Shown here one piece after another: positions 28,699 to 40,208 of a stretch of 64,000 bases of DNA (positions are counted from its first letter, which is position 1; each line of letters opens with the position of its first letter). Source of the DNA: Strigamia acuminata (Eukaryota > Arthropoda > Chilopoda > Geophilomorpha > Linotaeniidae); contig OX442322.1 of the NCBI GenBank assembly GCA_949358305.1, forward strand, positions 1,426,001 to 1,490,000, written 5' to 3'. The position numbers were made by a program, and so were the translations under genes. Under the pieces are notes generated by a model. That model saw only the letters and a list, made by a program, of their open reading frames with translations, had not been told where the DNA came from and did not search any database.

Positions 28699-30444
28699 TG
28701 TGACGATTCTACTTTTGGGCTAATTTATTAGTCCTTTTGAGATAGATAATTCGGTTTATACAAGACGTTGCTAAGTTTAGCAACAACCTAACCGAGATAA
28801 GCTACGGAAGCCTTTACAAACATGAATACGTGATCGAATAGAAATAACTTACAGTTTTAGTGTGACATAACATATTTATTACTAAATATTAACAACAAAA
28901 GATGGGTTCTTGACGCGTGTAAACGGGCGGCATCAACTGGTTGAGGATCCGGGCGAAGCCAGAGGGATACGGCTGACTTGCGGCATCGTCACAAATATCG
29001 CTACGGAGACGTATTTGGTCCGCAGCTCGAGTATCTAATAATGCGAAGAGTCCTTCGCATAAGTAGGAATATTCAGCAGAATATTCCATGTTCCAAATGA
29101 ATAAAAGTAAAGTAATTGGTGGAATACAACAAATGAATTGTTGTATAAATATTAATTGGGCGGGGACCGTCACGACAATTGAGAGAACGTCGCGGGAGTT
29201 GTTGAGACTCCATCCGCCAGCATGCCTTACGACGACAAGATCTCGTGATCAGGCGCCGAGTATTTAATTGTGTGCTTTAACTCGCTATCGGTGGTACCAA
29301 CCACCAGGTAAACATTTCTATGGACTTACCGGGTTTAAAAGATATTGCCAATACAGGATTACCAATGCCCGAGTAATTTGTTTAACACGATATATTTTAT
29401 ATATCGTTCACGGGTTACTAACCCGGAGGGTACAATGGGGCGGGGACCGTCACGACAATCGAGAGAACCATCGCGGGAGGATTTGACTCCTCCATCCGCC
29501 AGCATGCCTTACGATGACGGGATCCATTGATCGAGCACCGGGTAAAATATTATTTGGCCACTGCCGTTGGATTACCATTATCCAGGTAGTTATTTATCGC
29601 AACATCTTGAAGATATTACTCACGGGCTACCAACCCGGCGTGTTACCTGTGCATTAGGCCTTTACCGACTTTTAACGAGCGGAAGGACCAATCGTAGAAA
29701 GACGGGAACCTGCGTGGGCTGTTTACAACAACCATCCTGCAGCGGACTGAGGCCAATTAGCTGAGGGACCTACTTTCATTTAGCAAGGTCGTACTGTATA
29801 CGACCGTTATATTAAGCCACCGTACGAAATCCTACTGTCCCGTAGAACAGCTGGCTAACGTTACGGGGCCATTTCATGCGAATGCATGTCTATTACCGGA
29901 GTTAGCCTTCCCGAAATAGCCCTACAACAGCAATAACAAAATAGTAATGAATACTAACTGTGGAGAGCTGAGGTGGCCTGATGTGTCGATAGAGAATAAT
30001 GAAATCAAACGATAACAATTCAACTACAGACAATATACGTGTTCAGTTATCAAGCCAGAGGGAGAGTGGGGGAGAAACTGATGCTTATATAGTTCTGTAG
30101 AACTACTAGATTGGCGACAGCCAATCAGCGTACGAATCAACGGATTCGTGGGTCACTAGTCCGAACCTAATATATGACTATGTCCAGATGGGCCCAGTTG
30201 GGGTCCGAAAGGGTCCGATTGGTTCCCTTCGACAGGTAAGTAATGTAGATATTGATTCGATAGAATCAACATTGTCAAGTAAATAATACTTAATTTATAT
30301 CGAATAAAATAGTCTTATTTTATTCACCGTGTCTAAATAATTATTTATCACACTTTTTAGTTTTATCGAGTTTGAATTACGCGCGTTTGGTAAACAGCGC
30401 CATCTATTGTGAACATTGATAAATACGGATTTGTAATCATCACA
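28699..30444 (-). repeat. Element 2 3' LTR
   Basis: 1,746 bp, TG...CA on the minus strand. It carries the CTCF-like core at 30397-30410, the TATA box, the duplicated hairpin modules and an open ORF of about 94 codons (28889-29173) related to the 110-codon LTR ORF of element 1. Confidence 0.92.
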
Positions 30445-30455
30445 CATCCCCCGGT
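30445..30455 (-). other. Polypurine tract of element 2
   Basis: ACCGGGGGATG on the minus strand directly before the 3' LTR, as in element 1. Confidence 0.5.
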
Positions 30456-31196
30456 GACAAGCATAGAGTTTACTAACTCTTCAATTATCATTCTTAATGT
30501 ATAAGAAATGTTCACCTAATTCTATCGAATTAATCCACTGGGTAAGTATTTTTATTAAACTTAATCACGTTATTTCTTTCAGAAACTTCGTTACCCGATT
30601 AGACTAATCGGCTTCCCTGTACAACGCAACTCCCGGTTGCTAAGCGACGGAAATGAACTCGTCCGAACATGGATGCATGTTCGAGAAAACTAATTTCGAT
30701 AGAAATTTTTTTTTTTTTCTATCAATTAAACTTCTTCACAGCTTATTAATTATCCAGATGATTAAATAAAATAAATTTATGCAAAATTTTATTTATCGGA
30801 AAATCTAAACTACTAATTCTTTATTACGAATGTCATAAAAAATTAACGAATTTCAACTTGAAATTCTTTAACGCTTCGATCAAAGCAAAATAAACACAAA
30901 GTTTCCACAAATAATTATGAAATTTGCAAATAAATCAAACAAACATATATTAATATGATTAGTTTAAATAAACATCCAAATTGAATTCGAAAACAAAACA
31001 AATTAAATTGAATCCAATTTTAGATCAACTATATTCTTATGAATATTTAAATAATTAGTTCAAGATCTTGGGACCAAACAAACACAACACTCATGAGAAT
31101 ATTTCGTAATTGCAAAAAACACAACAAACACTTGGAACATTTTTAGTCATAAAAATCTCCACTCGGAAAAATAACGAATGTTAATTTTGTCCTTTT
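30456..31196 (-). other. Element 2 3' untranslated region
   Basis: AT-rich, matches 16149-16884 of element 1. No gene seen. Confidence 0.5.
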
Positions 31197-32714
31197 TCAT
31201 TCCTTCTTTTCGACGTCAGTCGAATCTTTCTCTTCCTTCTTCTCGACTTCAGCAGAAGTCAGAAAATCAGATTCTTCAGTCGCCTCTGTCGAGACGGCGG
31301 AAAACACAGCTTCCTCCGGAGCTTCAATCTCTTCCGGACTCGGAGGCGGAAACGGCATGTCGTCGAGAAGCTCAGCCACGAAATCAACGACGGAAAGCAG
31401 CTCTTCGGCGTCCTCAAACTGAGCGTCGTCCGAAGTCTCGGACTTAGACACTGGAGGGGCGCTGGACACGTCGGTTACGGCCGCTGGAGGATTCTCCACA
31501 GGTTTAGACGATGCTTCTACCGCCTGTCGAAGCTTACGGGCTCGCCCTCGTGCCAAGATGTTGGTTCGCTGAACCTTGGCAATTTCCTTGGCTCGGTCGA
31601 GCGTGAGGCAGCCTCGACCACGCGACATCGTTCTCGGTCGAACGAATTCTTCCTGCACCTCGCTTCCGACGCTTTCAGTGGCCTGGACAGTTTCAGTAGA
31701 AACTTCAGAGTCCTCGGACGGCGGTGGCGATTGTCGAAGGAGTTCGACTCTTACACTGGCGTTGGCTTCAGTGCGGGTCCAGGTGAGGAAACGTGGGTCG
31801 ATGTAAACCGCTTCGCCACGACTATTTAGGAAAAGTCGGCACTTTGGGCAGTGAGCCCAACATCGCTTCTCGTTAGGCTTAATGCCTTTCACTACGTGGG
31901 GCTGAACCTCTTTCCTCCACGGCTCCAAACGCGGTCGCGTTTTCCTTCCACGACAATTTGGACAACGCATCAAAGAAGACCCTGCGGATGCACCGCAGCA
32001 CCACCCGCAGCCGACGCAGAACGGGCAGATTGTCTCTGTTGCCTGGTCCGTTACGATGTTATCGTGCGGAATTCCTGCGGCCATGTCACGCTCGCACTGT
32101 TCTTTGCGTAGGCGGGCCTTCTCGTCCTTCTTTCTTGCCTTATTGGCTGCTCGGTACTCGCGGTTGCGAGAAACAGGCTCTGAAAAACGCAAAGCGCCCG
32201 GCGGCGGCTCGTTCCATCCGTATTCGGATGCCGAAGATTCAGCACCGGCAGGAAGACGCACATCAGTCGTTGATTGTCCTGCCACAGTCGGTGCAGTCGC
32301 ATTCGACGTGTTGGCGACGGTAGGCGCCACGCTTGCAGTTGGCGGCCAAAATTCTGGTGAATGCGGGGCCAATGGGACGTTGATAACGTTCGCGGGCGGA
32401 TGTACCACCTGGGCCAACGGGGCCAATTGCGCCGACTCATAAACGGTTAGCTGTGCAGATGTGGATGGGGCCTGCATCATCGCATTTAAGTCGAGCGGGA
32501 GTCCGTCCGGATGGACGCTCAGCCAATTTAGCGTTGCTAACTGCAGTGGCGTCAGGGCATACATGGAGGCTGGTGCCGTTGGTATCGGTTGGGCCCTCAA
32601 ATATGCACGTTCGGCCGAACGGCGTTGCTTGTCACTAGACGAGGTGGACGAGCTGGAACTTTCATGACGGTGACGTCGATGACTCCGTTTTGAACGATGT
32701 TTACTACCTCCCAT
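31197..32714 (-). CDS. ORF3 of element 2: Cys-rich accessory protein in the env position (505 aa)
   Basis: The ATG at 32714 directly follows a consensus 3' splice site (GCGTCTGCAG), so a spliced subgenomic mRNA is likely. Residues about 1-40 are Arg/His/Ser-rich. A short L-x2-W-x4-H-P-D-x-L-P motif lies near residues 60-75. The core (about 205-305) has E-R-D-M-A-A-G-I-P-H-D-N, C-P-F-C-V-G-C-G-W, C-P-N-C-R-G, W...V-V-K-G-I, C-P-K-C and Y-I-D-P-R-F. The C-terminal 100 residues are acidic. There is no signal peptide, transmembrane helix or fusion-peptide-like segment, so it is not a conventional envelope protein. The C-x2-C-x-G-x-G spacing recalls DnaJ-type zinc modules. The core is conserved in element 3 although the flanks are not. 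The sequence is GC-richer than the rest of the element. Function unknown; nucleic-acid or protein binding is a guess. Confidence 0.72.
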   Translation of the reverse strand: MGGSKHRSKRSHRRHRHESSSSSTSSSDKQRRSAERAYLRAQPIPTAPASMYALTPLQLATLNWLSVHPDGLPLDLNAMMQAPSTSAQLTVYESAQLAPLAQVVHPPANVINVPLAPHSPEFWPPTASVAPTVANTSNATAPTVAGQSTTDVRLPAGAESSASEYGWNEPPPGALRFSEPVSRNREYRAANKARKKDEKARLRKEQCERDMAAGIPHDNIVTDQATETICPFCVGCGWCCGASAGSSLMRCPNCRGRKTRPRLEPWRKEVQPHVVKGIKPNEKRCWAHCPKCRLFLNSRGEAVYIDPRFLTWTRTEANASVRVELLRQSPPPSEDSEVSTETVQATESVGSEVQEEFVRPRTMSRGRGCLTLDRAKEIAKVQRTNILARGRARKLRQAVEASSKPVENPPAAVTDVSSAPPVSKSETSDDAQFEDAEELLSVVDFVAELLDDMPFPPPSPEEIEAPEEAVFSAVSTEATEESDFLTSAEVEKKEEKDSTDVEKKE

Positions 32715-32735
32715 CTGCAGACGCAAATAAATTAT
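32715..32735 (-). promoter_or_regulatory. 3' splice acceptor of element 2 ORF3
   Basis: On the minus strand an AT/pyrimidine-rich run ends in TGCGTCTGCAG immediately before the ORF3 ATG. Element 3 has an equivalent acceptor 4 nt before its ORF3 ATG, and element 1 lost the region. Confidence 0.55.
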
Positions 32736-33759
32736 TTTATTAAAAATAATTCCACTCTAAATAGTCATTCCTTGAGTACAAAGAATTAAAACGTATTGTT
32801 CGCAACGAAAATACACAACTCGAGTTATTTATAACCCTTAACACGTGACACTAATGAGTCACATTCCCCTTGTGTTTATGACACGAGAATGGACTCGTCG
32901 ACAGAGATTTTCATCGAAAATCGCAACTTGTTGATTTTTCAAAAGAAAAATTCTTTTCGTTTCTATAAACTATTTAATCCAACTTTTCGAGTATCAAAAA
33001 TAACTTTAGTATTAATTAATTAACACTTAGTCTAATAAATCTCTCACATCGAAAATTCATCGCCAAATAATTTATACAAGCCTCGACCGCGACTTGATTT
33101 AAATAATTAGTGCCTACATACTTAAATCTTAATAATTCATTATTAATATTTAACCCAACTATTCGACTGAATAGCTAAACTTCCAGAGTGATTTAATGCC
33201 GATTCACGCTTATAATACACGTGAATTTTTATCGGGACGCCGATATTTCAATTGTTGCGAACAATTTTCTAATTCTTTGGTCAAAGAATATATTTGAAAA
33301 CTACTTACTGTTGGAAGTGAAGCTTTCCTGTTTTGGAGTCGGCTAACTGAATTAGCGCTGAGTTTTTTCGAAGTCGAAAAAAGTGAAGAGGAGACGAAGT
33401 TTGACTTGTATCCACGTGTTTAACGAAGTGTGTTTGGTGCAATGAACCCTGGGAATTTTATTCCCTATTAATTGTCGGGTTCGAGGTTTAATCACACCTC
33501 GTAAATCTCGTACCCTCGTGAAGAGGCGAGATTATCACTTTTCAAAGTAATTTCTCCGTATTTTAGTTAAAATACATATAAATATGGCCATCGAATAAAA
33601 TATTCTATCAAATATTTCAACTTATCGCAACAAATTCATATTTTAATATAAATTTCGATACTTTTCGTATCAAGGTGTCCCCCGGTGTTGAGATTTTCAA
33701 TCACTACACCTGTTAGACATGTAAAATAATTACTGTCTCCAAGTTTTGGATAAAACTTG
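32736..33759 (-). other. Element 2 spacer between pol and ORF3
   Basis: About 1 kb without coding content, containing the stretch (32736-32924) that is deleted in element 1 and a GTAAGT donor-like site near 33305. In env-type expression this would be removed or bypassed by splicing. Confidence 0.5.
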
Positions 33760-36700
33760 TCAATTCCAACAAAACTTTGAGGCTTTGCCGTGTTGTTGGT
33801 ACGGTTTCTTAAATACTGCGGAAATATTTCGCACGAAATTTTCATCCGAATATTTAGGATTCGGCCTTCGCTCTCGTCGAGGACGAAGGCTAGTTCGCGG
33901 AACTAACGGTTGGGGTTTGCGGGGTTTTCGAGGCGGTTTCTTTGGAACTTCGCCTCTTTTTAACGCCGCTTTCTTTTCTATAGCAGTTAATCGTTGTCTA
34001 TGTCTATGTTTAGACTTAATGGGCGCAGATTTGTCAATTTGCACCGAAGTTGAGTCAGATAATTCCATTGGAATTTCTGAAGAAGTTTCAGGAATTAATT
34101 CCATTTCTTCAGCATCCGGAAGTTGGTTACTTTCATCCATCCATTTAGGATTTTCTTGAGGCGAGTAAGAGGCGGACTTTTGTCCTACTTTCCAAGTCTC
34201 AATCGGGTATGAGGGCGTATAGGGGTACAACGCTTTAATGTTCACTGATTTTTCGATCGAACCATCAGATAATTTGCGTAATTTATACGCTCTGCCTGGA
34301 AGTACTTTAGTAATTTCCCACGGTCCATCTCTCTTCTCAGCGAAACCAGCAGAAATATTTTTATCTGCGCAAGAGAGGATGTGAGTCTGTTTCCAGACTA
34401 AATCTCCGACTTCGAACTCCGTAATTACGAACTTTTGTTCGTGTATTTTTCTATGTCGTTCAAAATTCAATTGAATTCTGCGATGCATCTCTTGATGCGA
34501 TCTACGTAATATATCCAATAGTACTCTGACATATTTTTCTGGATTTTCTTTGTCAAATGGATTGGCATGTTTAATAATCTTTGGGTCGAAAGGTAATGTT
34601 ACGATTCGTCCCGTGTTCAGCAGCATCGGGCTTGAGCCGGTTGCTGCCGAAACATTATTTCGCATTGCGAATGCAAATTCGTCTAAATAACGCGGCCATT
34701 GCGTGTGCACGTCTGTGTACAGGGCCAGCATCGTCTTTATATCTCTATTGGCTCGCTCTGTCGGGTTCGCCTGGGCATGATACGTGCTCGTATGAGACGG
34801 GCGAATGTTGTACATTTTGCAATACTCATTGTAAATATCGGAAACAAATTGTTTTCCGTTATCGCTCACAATCTTTTTGGGGTGTCCCCATCTGTTTGTA
34901 ACAGATCTTAATTCTTGAACGCAGTTAGCGCTTGTGGCTTTGGTCAAAGCCTTAATTTCAATGAACTTGGTACAATTGTCAATAATGACAAAGATATACT
35001 GGTTTTGGGACCTTCCCGCAGGTTTTGGGCCCATCAAGTCCATGCTAATACATTCCCAAGGATTGGTCATGTTGTGGGGTGTGTAAGGAGCTGCGTGCCT
35101 TTTCTGTTGAATAGGCTTGTACTGAGCACAGTGCGTGCAGCTTTTGACGTAGTTCCTGACACTTCTACTCATACCAGGCCAGAAATATATTAAACGCGTT
35201 TTCTCAAGCGTCTTACTCATCCCAGCGTGACCGCTTAGGGGGTGGCCATGACAAGCGAAGAGTACTCGTTTTACGAGTGCACTGGGTACAACGGCTTTAA
35301 AGCCATTTCCCGAATCGTTTAATTCCTCTTCGAACAAAGGGTTAAAATAGATGATCATTTGATCACCATCAACTTCTTTTTTGTCTAAACAATAGTTTTT
35401 GACTTTGTTTTTCCATTCTTTTATTTCAGATTGTGGTATCCCAACAACCTTGTCATTCAATAAATATTCTCGAATGCGTTTGCATTCAGTATCTAGTAAC
35501 TGAGCATCTATTATTTCTCTCTTTGTAGGAGGGACTTCCTTAAGTATGTCTGTCAACGCACTGTACAAGGTTTCTTGTACTTCCTCCCCCTCCCTTTCTT
35601 CAGAACATTCTTTAGAATTTTCTGAAAAATAGGAACGCATACTAGCCAAAAATTCTCGTTTCTCAGGGGCACGATTTAATGAAACAGAAGGATTTCCGTC
35701 CCATTCAGGCCAGTATTGTTTAATTTCGACAGGTTCCACATGATCTCGAAGAGGAATGTCTTCCTCTGTTAGTGGAGCTCTAGAAAGTGCGTCTGCAACT
35801 TGATTAGCAGCACCTTTTCGAAAAACAATTTTAAAATTTCCACATTGGATTCTTAAGGCCCATCGGCCAAATTTCCCAGATGGTTCAGGCGTTCGCATCA
35901 ACCATTTCAGTGCTTCTGCATCTGACTCTAAAGTGAACGTACCATATTCGAGATATGGTTTAAATCGATTGATAGCCCACACGACTGCGAGACATTCGAG
36001 TTCCGGCGTTGTATAACGCTTCTCCGCTCCACGTAAAACTCTGCTTGCATAAGCTACAGGTCTGGGTACAGAAATGTTTTTCTGTTTCCTTTTGTCGAAT
36101 ATATCGACATCTTGGCAAAGGACAGCTCCTAAGCCTTCATGAGAAGCGTCAGTCATAACGACAAATGGCAGAGTCATGTCCGGTTTGTGTAGACAATTGT
36201 CGCCACAAAGTAGCTCTTTAATTTTATTAAACGCTTCTGTCTGCTCATCTCCCCATTCAAATGGAGTTTTCTCATTCATCATACGTGTGTATGGTGCGGC
36301 AATAGTTCCGTGATTTGGAACAAACTTCCTGAAGAAGTTAGTCATGCCGTGAAAGCGCTGAATGTCTTTAGCACACGTGGGGGTGGGAAATTTCATAATC
36401 GCCGATATTTTATCGGGATCACCAAAGAGACCTTCGGGTTTAATCCAGTGGCCCAAGAATTTTAATTCTGTACGCCCAAAACGAGATTTCGCTTTATTTA
36501 TTGTCATGTTGGCTTGGTTAAGCCTTTCTAGAACATCTCGAACGTGTTTGAGATGATCATCCCAATTATCTGAATATACAATTACGTCATCCAAATAGAC
36601 TAACGCGTAGTCTTGTAAAGCTGAGCCTAAAATGCCTTCCATCAGACGCTGGAAAGTACAAGGCGCATTGCAAAGGCCAAACGGCATTCGCACAAACTGA

Positions 36701-37968
36701 TATGGACCATTTGGCGTGTAAAATGCCGTCTTTGGACGATCTTCTTTACACATCTCGACTTGGTAGTAACCTTTGACAAGGTCAATTGACGTAAAATACC
36801 TAGCAGGACCAGTATTATGCAATAAAAGGTCAATAGTTGGCATTTGTATTACTTCGACTTCGGTGATGGCATTTAGCCACCTGTAGTCGATGCACATCCT
36901 ATACGAGCCGTCAGGCTTCGCAACAATGACTGGATGACTTATAAATGGCCCTTTGGCCTTTTCAATAAGTCCATCCTGTTCGAGTTCTGCAGCAAGTTTG
37001 GTCATAATGGCTCTCTTGGCCGGGTTATACATTCTATACTGCATTTTGGGCAATGAATGCCCTTCTTTGAACTTGATTCGATGCTGAGTCACGTTAGTGC
37101 ACCCAACTTGATCACGAAATAAATTTGGTATCGCGTTGATCACTTCGCGAAGTGCTAATCGTTGTTCTGGAGTGCAGTCGCTCTCCTCAACTAATTTCTC
37201 ATCCCATGGTAACACGGGAGTGTCTGTTAGCTCGATTGAGTCAACTGCAGTCGTTAGACTTTCTAAATACTCGAAAGTAATTCGATTCAACGGGGCAAGG
37301 GCCAAATTGGCTTCTTCCGACTCATAAGGGGCGGATCAATTGGGTTTATCTGCACAAGAGAACTCTTGTAGATGTGGATGCGGACTAATTTTCTGTCTGC
37401 GCATGAAATTGTGACCAAGTATCAGGCCACACACTCGTTTTGCTAAAACGATGAAATTCATTGGTGTAAATTCATCAGCCCATTGCACGCACAAAGTTAT
37501 TTGTCCGACAGGCTTGTGTGCTACGCCTACAGCGTTAACCAACATATTTCTGGGAGCCTCTTGTAAAAATTCGGGCAGAGCCTGAGTTTCAGACAAAAGC
37601 TGTTCCCCAATGTAACATTGAGATGCTCCTGTATCCATGAGCGCGTTGTAGGTGAGCCCACCAATTGTGATCTTCATTCGAGGATCATCTTTATTATTAC
37701 CCAAAGTAATGTTGTGCAAGTTATTGCCGCCTATGACTCTGTTGAGTCGGCGAAGTCTACAGAATTTCTTCGTGTAGCACTTGTGAGGAAACAATGTCAG
37801 ATTTTTTAATTGCTCCGTCATTTCTTGCAGATTTTCCTCTACTCCGCCACTATGACTAGTGGCTATTTCAAGACAAGTTGTGTCTACATCCATAAATAAA
37901 ATCTCCGATGTAGCATTAGCTACTTCTGGGGGATGGAATAAACCTTCGTCCCCCGGATCTAGTTTTTT
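33760..37968 (-). pseudogene. pol: Pol polyprotein of element 2, one premature stop
   Basis: Entered by -1 frameshift at 37962-37968. The protease region (D-T-G-A-S) is open, then TGA at 37336-37338 replaces the Trp codon present in element 1. After it, RT (Y-L-D-D), RNase H and integrase are open to 33760 and nearly identical to element 1. The lesion differs from that of element 1, so the two copies broke independently. Each still encodes the catalytic RT/IN part. Confidence 0.85.
37928..37968 (-). promoter_or_regulatory. -1 ribosomal frameshift signal of element 2
   Basis: Minus strand: A-AAA-AAC (37962-37968), TAG stop, 7-nt spacer, and stem GGGGGA/TCCCCC formed by 37949-37954 and 37928-37933. 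Identical in design to element 1. Confidence 0.85.
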
Positions 37969-40208
37969 GAACTAGTAGCACTTGAATCTGTCGATTCGGG
38001 CTTGATCAAAGTTTTGACCATTTCCGCCAACGAGTTGGTCAGCGAAGTTTGTAACTTAGTTTCAAAAGTATTTAATTTCGCATCAAGTTTAGCATCTAGT
38101 GTTGCGTCCAACACTTCTTGAGTTATCCACCTATTATTAGGCCGTTTAGAGGTTGGATCCACAGTCGGGGAATCCGGAGTACCACGTTTTTGTAACTCTT
38201 CAGAGTTGAAATTTGTACGTGGTTTTGGATTTGTACATTCCCGACGCATATGTCCGGGCTGTTTACAGTTATAGCAAACTAATTGACCACGTCTGGTCTG
38301 ATCTACTACTCCATTTATTAAATAAACGGCTTCGCACTCCTCAGGTAACTCTTCATCACAAATATTAAGTTGTTCTTGTGAATCCAAAGTTAAAGATTTA
38401 GCATTTGTCTTCGGCTGAGGACGAGTGTCAGTTTTCCGAGGTGGAAAAACAACTGGATTGGAATTATTTTCCTTTGCTCCATTAGCTGTACGACTGTACA
38501 AGCTTTTGCTTTTTGTAACCGCGCTATAAATCTCTGTTAGAGGTAAGTCAGCTAGGCCTTGCATATGCAAAAGCAAATCGTTAGCAGGAGTTACACTCCC
38601 GATAAACAGACTTCCAGCCCCTTTCGCGTCGAGGTTGTCTTGTAAAATCCATAATTGGTAATATTTGTGCATAAAGTCGTAAAGACTTTCTGTTTCAAGT
38701 TGTCTCAACTTGGTCAGTTGGTTCGTCCGCTCTTGTCGAGTGGCTACAAACCTCTCTTTGAACGCCTGTTCAAATATATCCCAAAATGTGAAATCTCCTC
38801 TCCTTTCATGGAACCAACCATGCGCTTGCTCGGTTAGATAACCAGCAACGCCTTTGATAAGCATGTCATCGAGTGACATGTTTTGCAAGAAAGCGACATT
38901 TTTTACGATAGTGAGAAAGCGTTCGCTTTCATCTGCCTTTCCAGAGAATACAGGAATATCAGGGGGCTTCAAACTGTTAGTTTGAGGGACAATGGCGGAA
39001 CTTTTTCCAGCCTGCATTAATTTGTGCATGGTCGTGGCAATTGACGCGAGGTCATCAGCCGTCATTCCAAAGCTGCTTGGGGGACGCGAATGGTCATTCA
39101 ACGATCCACCAGTGTTTGATTGACTCGAGTTATTTTGACTTGAGCCACCATTGTTGGGGTTGAAGTTATTCGACCCTCCTTGATTTGGTCTACTGTGGTT
39201 ACCAAAATTCGAATGGTTATTCGAATTACCTTGGTTCCCATAATTCGAATGATTATTAGAATTACCCCGATTGTCAAAATTCGGACGGTTGTTCGAACTT
39301 CCTGGGCCACCAAAATTCGGACGATTGTTCGAATTACTTGGTGTACCGTGATTCAAATAATTATTGGAATCTCCTTGCGTTTCCAGATTAGAAGGATTAT
39401 TTAAATCATTCATATCAATTTGGTTATTCGAGTTCGGAGGAACTGGGTGACCCCTTTGCATGTAAGGTGCTGGACTAGAATTATTTGCAAATCTAGAATT
39501 TGGGTCAAAACGGCGGTTTGGACCTCTTGTCGCACCTGAATTTGGGTTCAAATTTCCAGCGAGATTCGGACAACTATTTGATCCATTTGGAAAACTTGGA
39601 TTAGGGTTGGCCATATTAGGCGGACCCAAATTCGCTCTGTTGAACGTATTCTCAAAGTTCTCTGGATTTGTAAATCCTCTTTGTTGGTTGCGAGCGAAGT
39701 TATTCGCTCGTAATCGTTGTTGGAAAGCACGAGTAAAATCTCCTGGTGTCAAATTCGACTGATCTTGACGAGGAGGTTGTGCATTTTTATTTCTATATCT
39801 AGAAATAGGCGTCGAAAGAGTGGGACTAAAATTATTTATTCTTTGGCTGGCTGGGGAATTAGGATGCTCCGACGTAGCACGACGTGCGTGCACGAAATCT
39901 AATACTTCGGTCAAAGATCTAAATTGGTTTGGGTTCAAACCGTGATCCTGACAAAATAATAGACCGCCTCGGCCTAAATGAGAACCTTCAGGAATGCATT
40001 CCTCTTCTCCAGGCGGAGTGGGTTCACGTGAAATCCTTTTACCACCAGATGGTCCGGCTGTTTCATTTGAAACGCCATTGTGGACCGCGTGGTTTCCCAC
40101 TTCTTCCATTCCAGTAGGAGCAGGTACAAACCCGGATAGATTCATTCCACCGGTCAAACAAGTTCTTTCCTTACCGCGGGTGTTCATGTGATGCTGGTTA
40201 CTAGTCAT
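37959..40208 (-). CDS. gag: Gag of element 2 (749 aa)
   Basis: Open from the ATG at 40208 to TAG. Same layout as element 1 gag: an Asn/Gly-rich middle region, the capsid-like domain and a C-x2-C-x4-H-x4-C zinc knuckle. It is shorter by eight residues net because the short N-rich tandem repeats differ in number: one G-G-P-G-S-S unit fewer, and an extra N-N-H-S unit. Confidence 0.88.
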   Translation of the reverse strand: MTSNQHHMNTRGKERTCLTGGMNLSGFVPAPTGMEEVGNHAVHNGVSNETAGPSGGKRISREPTPPGEEECIPEGSHLGRGGLLFCQDHGLNPNQFRSLTEVLDFVHARRATSEHPNSPASQRINNFSPTLSTPISRYRNKNAQPPRQDQSNLTPGDFTRAFQQRLRANNFARNQQRGFTNPENFENTFNRANLGPPNMANPNPSFPNGSNSCPNLAGNLNPNSGATRGPNRRFDPNSRFANNSSPAPYMQRGHPVPPNSNNQIDMNDLNNPSNLETQGDSNNYLNHGTPSNSNNRPNFGGPGSSNNRPNFDNRGNSNNHSNYGNQGNSNNHSNFGNHSRPNQGGSNNFNPNNGGSSQNNSSQSNTGGSLNDHSRPPSSFGMTADDLASIATTMHKLMQAGKSSAIVPQTNSLKPPDIPVFSGKADESERFLTIVKNVAFLQNMSLDDMLIKGVAGYLTEQAHGWFHERRGDFTFWDIFEQAFKERFVATRQERTNQLTKLRQLETESLYDFMHKYYQLWILQDNLDAKGAGSLFIGSVTPANDLLLHMQGLADLPLTEIYSAVTKSKSLYSRTANGAKENNSNPVVFPPRKTDTRPQPKTNAKSLTLDSQEQLNICDEELPEECEAVYLINGVVDQTRRGQLVCYNCKQPGHMRRECTNPKPRTNFNSEELQKRGTPDSPTVDPTSKRPNNRWITQEVLDATLDAKLDAKLNTFETKLQTSLTNSLAEMVKTLIKPESTDSSATSSKN

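Noticed and set aside
31197-32714. ORF3 core as a nanos-type zinc finger
   Set aside because: Cys are present, but the His ligands and spacing of the nanos CCHC pair are missing; the C-x2-C-x-G-x-G layout is closer to a DnaJ-type module.
31197-32726. ORF3 as a retroviral envelope gene
   Set aside because: Position fits, but there is no signal peptide, transmembrane helix, fusion peptide or furin-like site with ectodomain; instead there is a basic N-terminus and a Cys-pair core.
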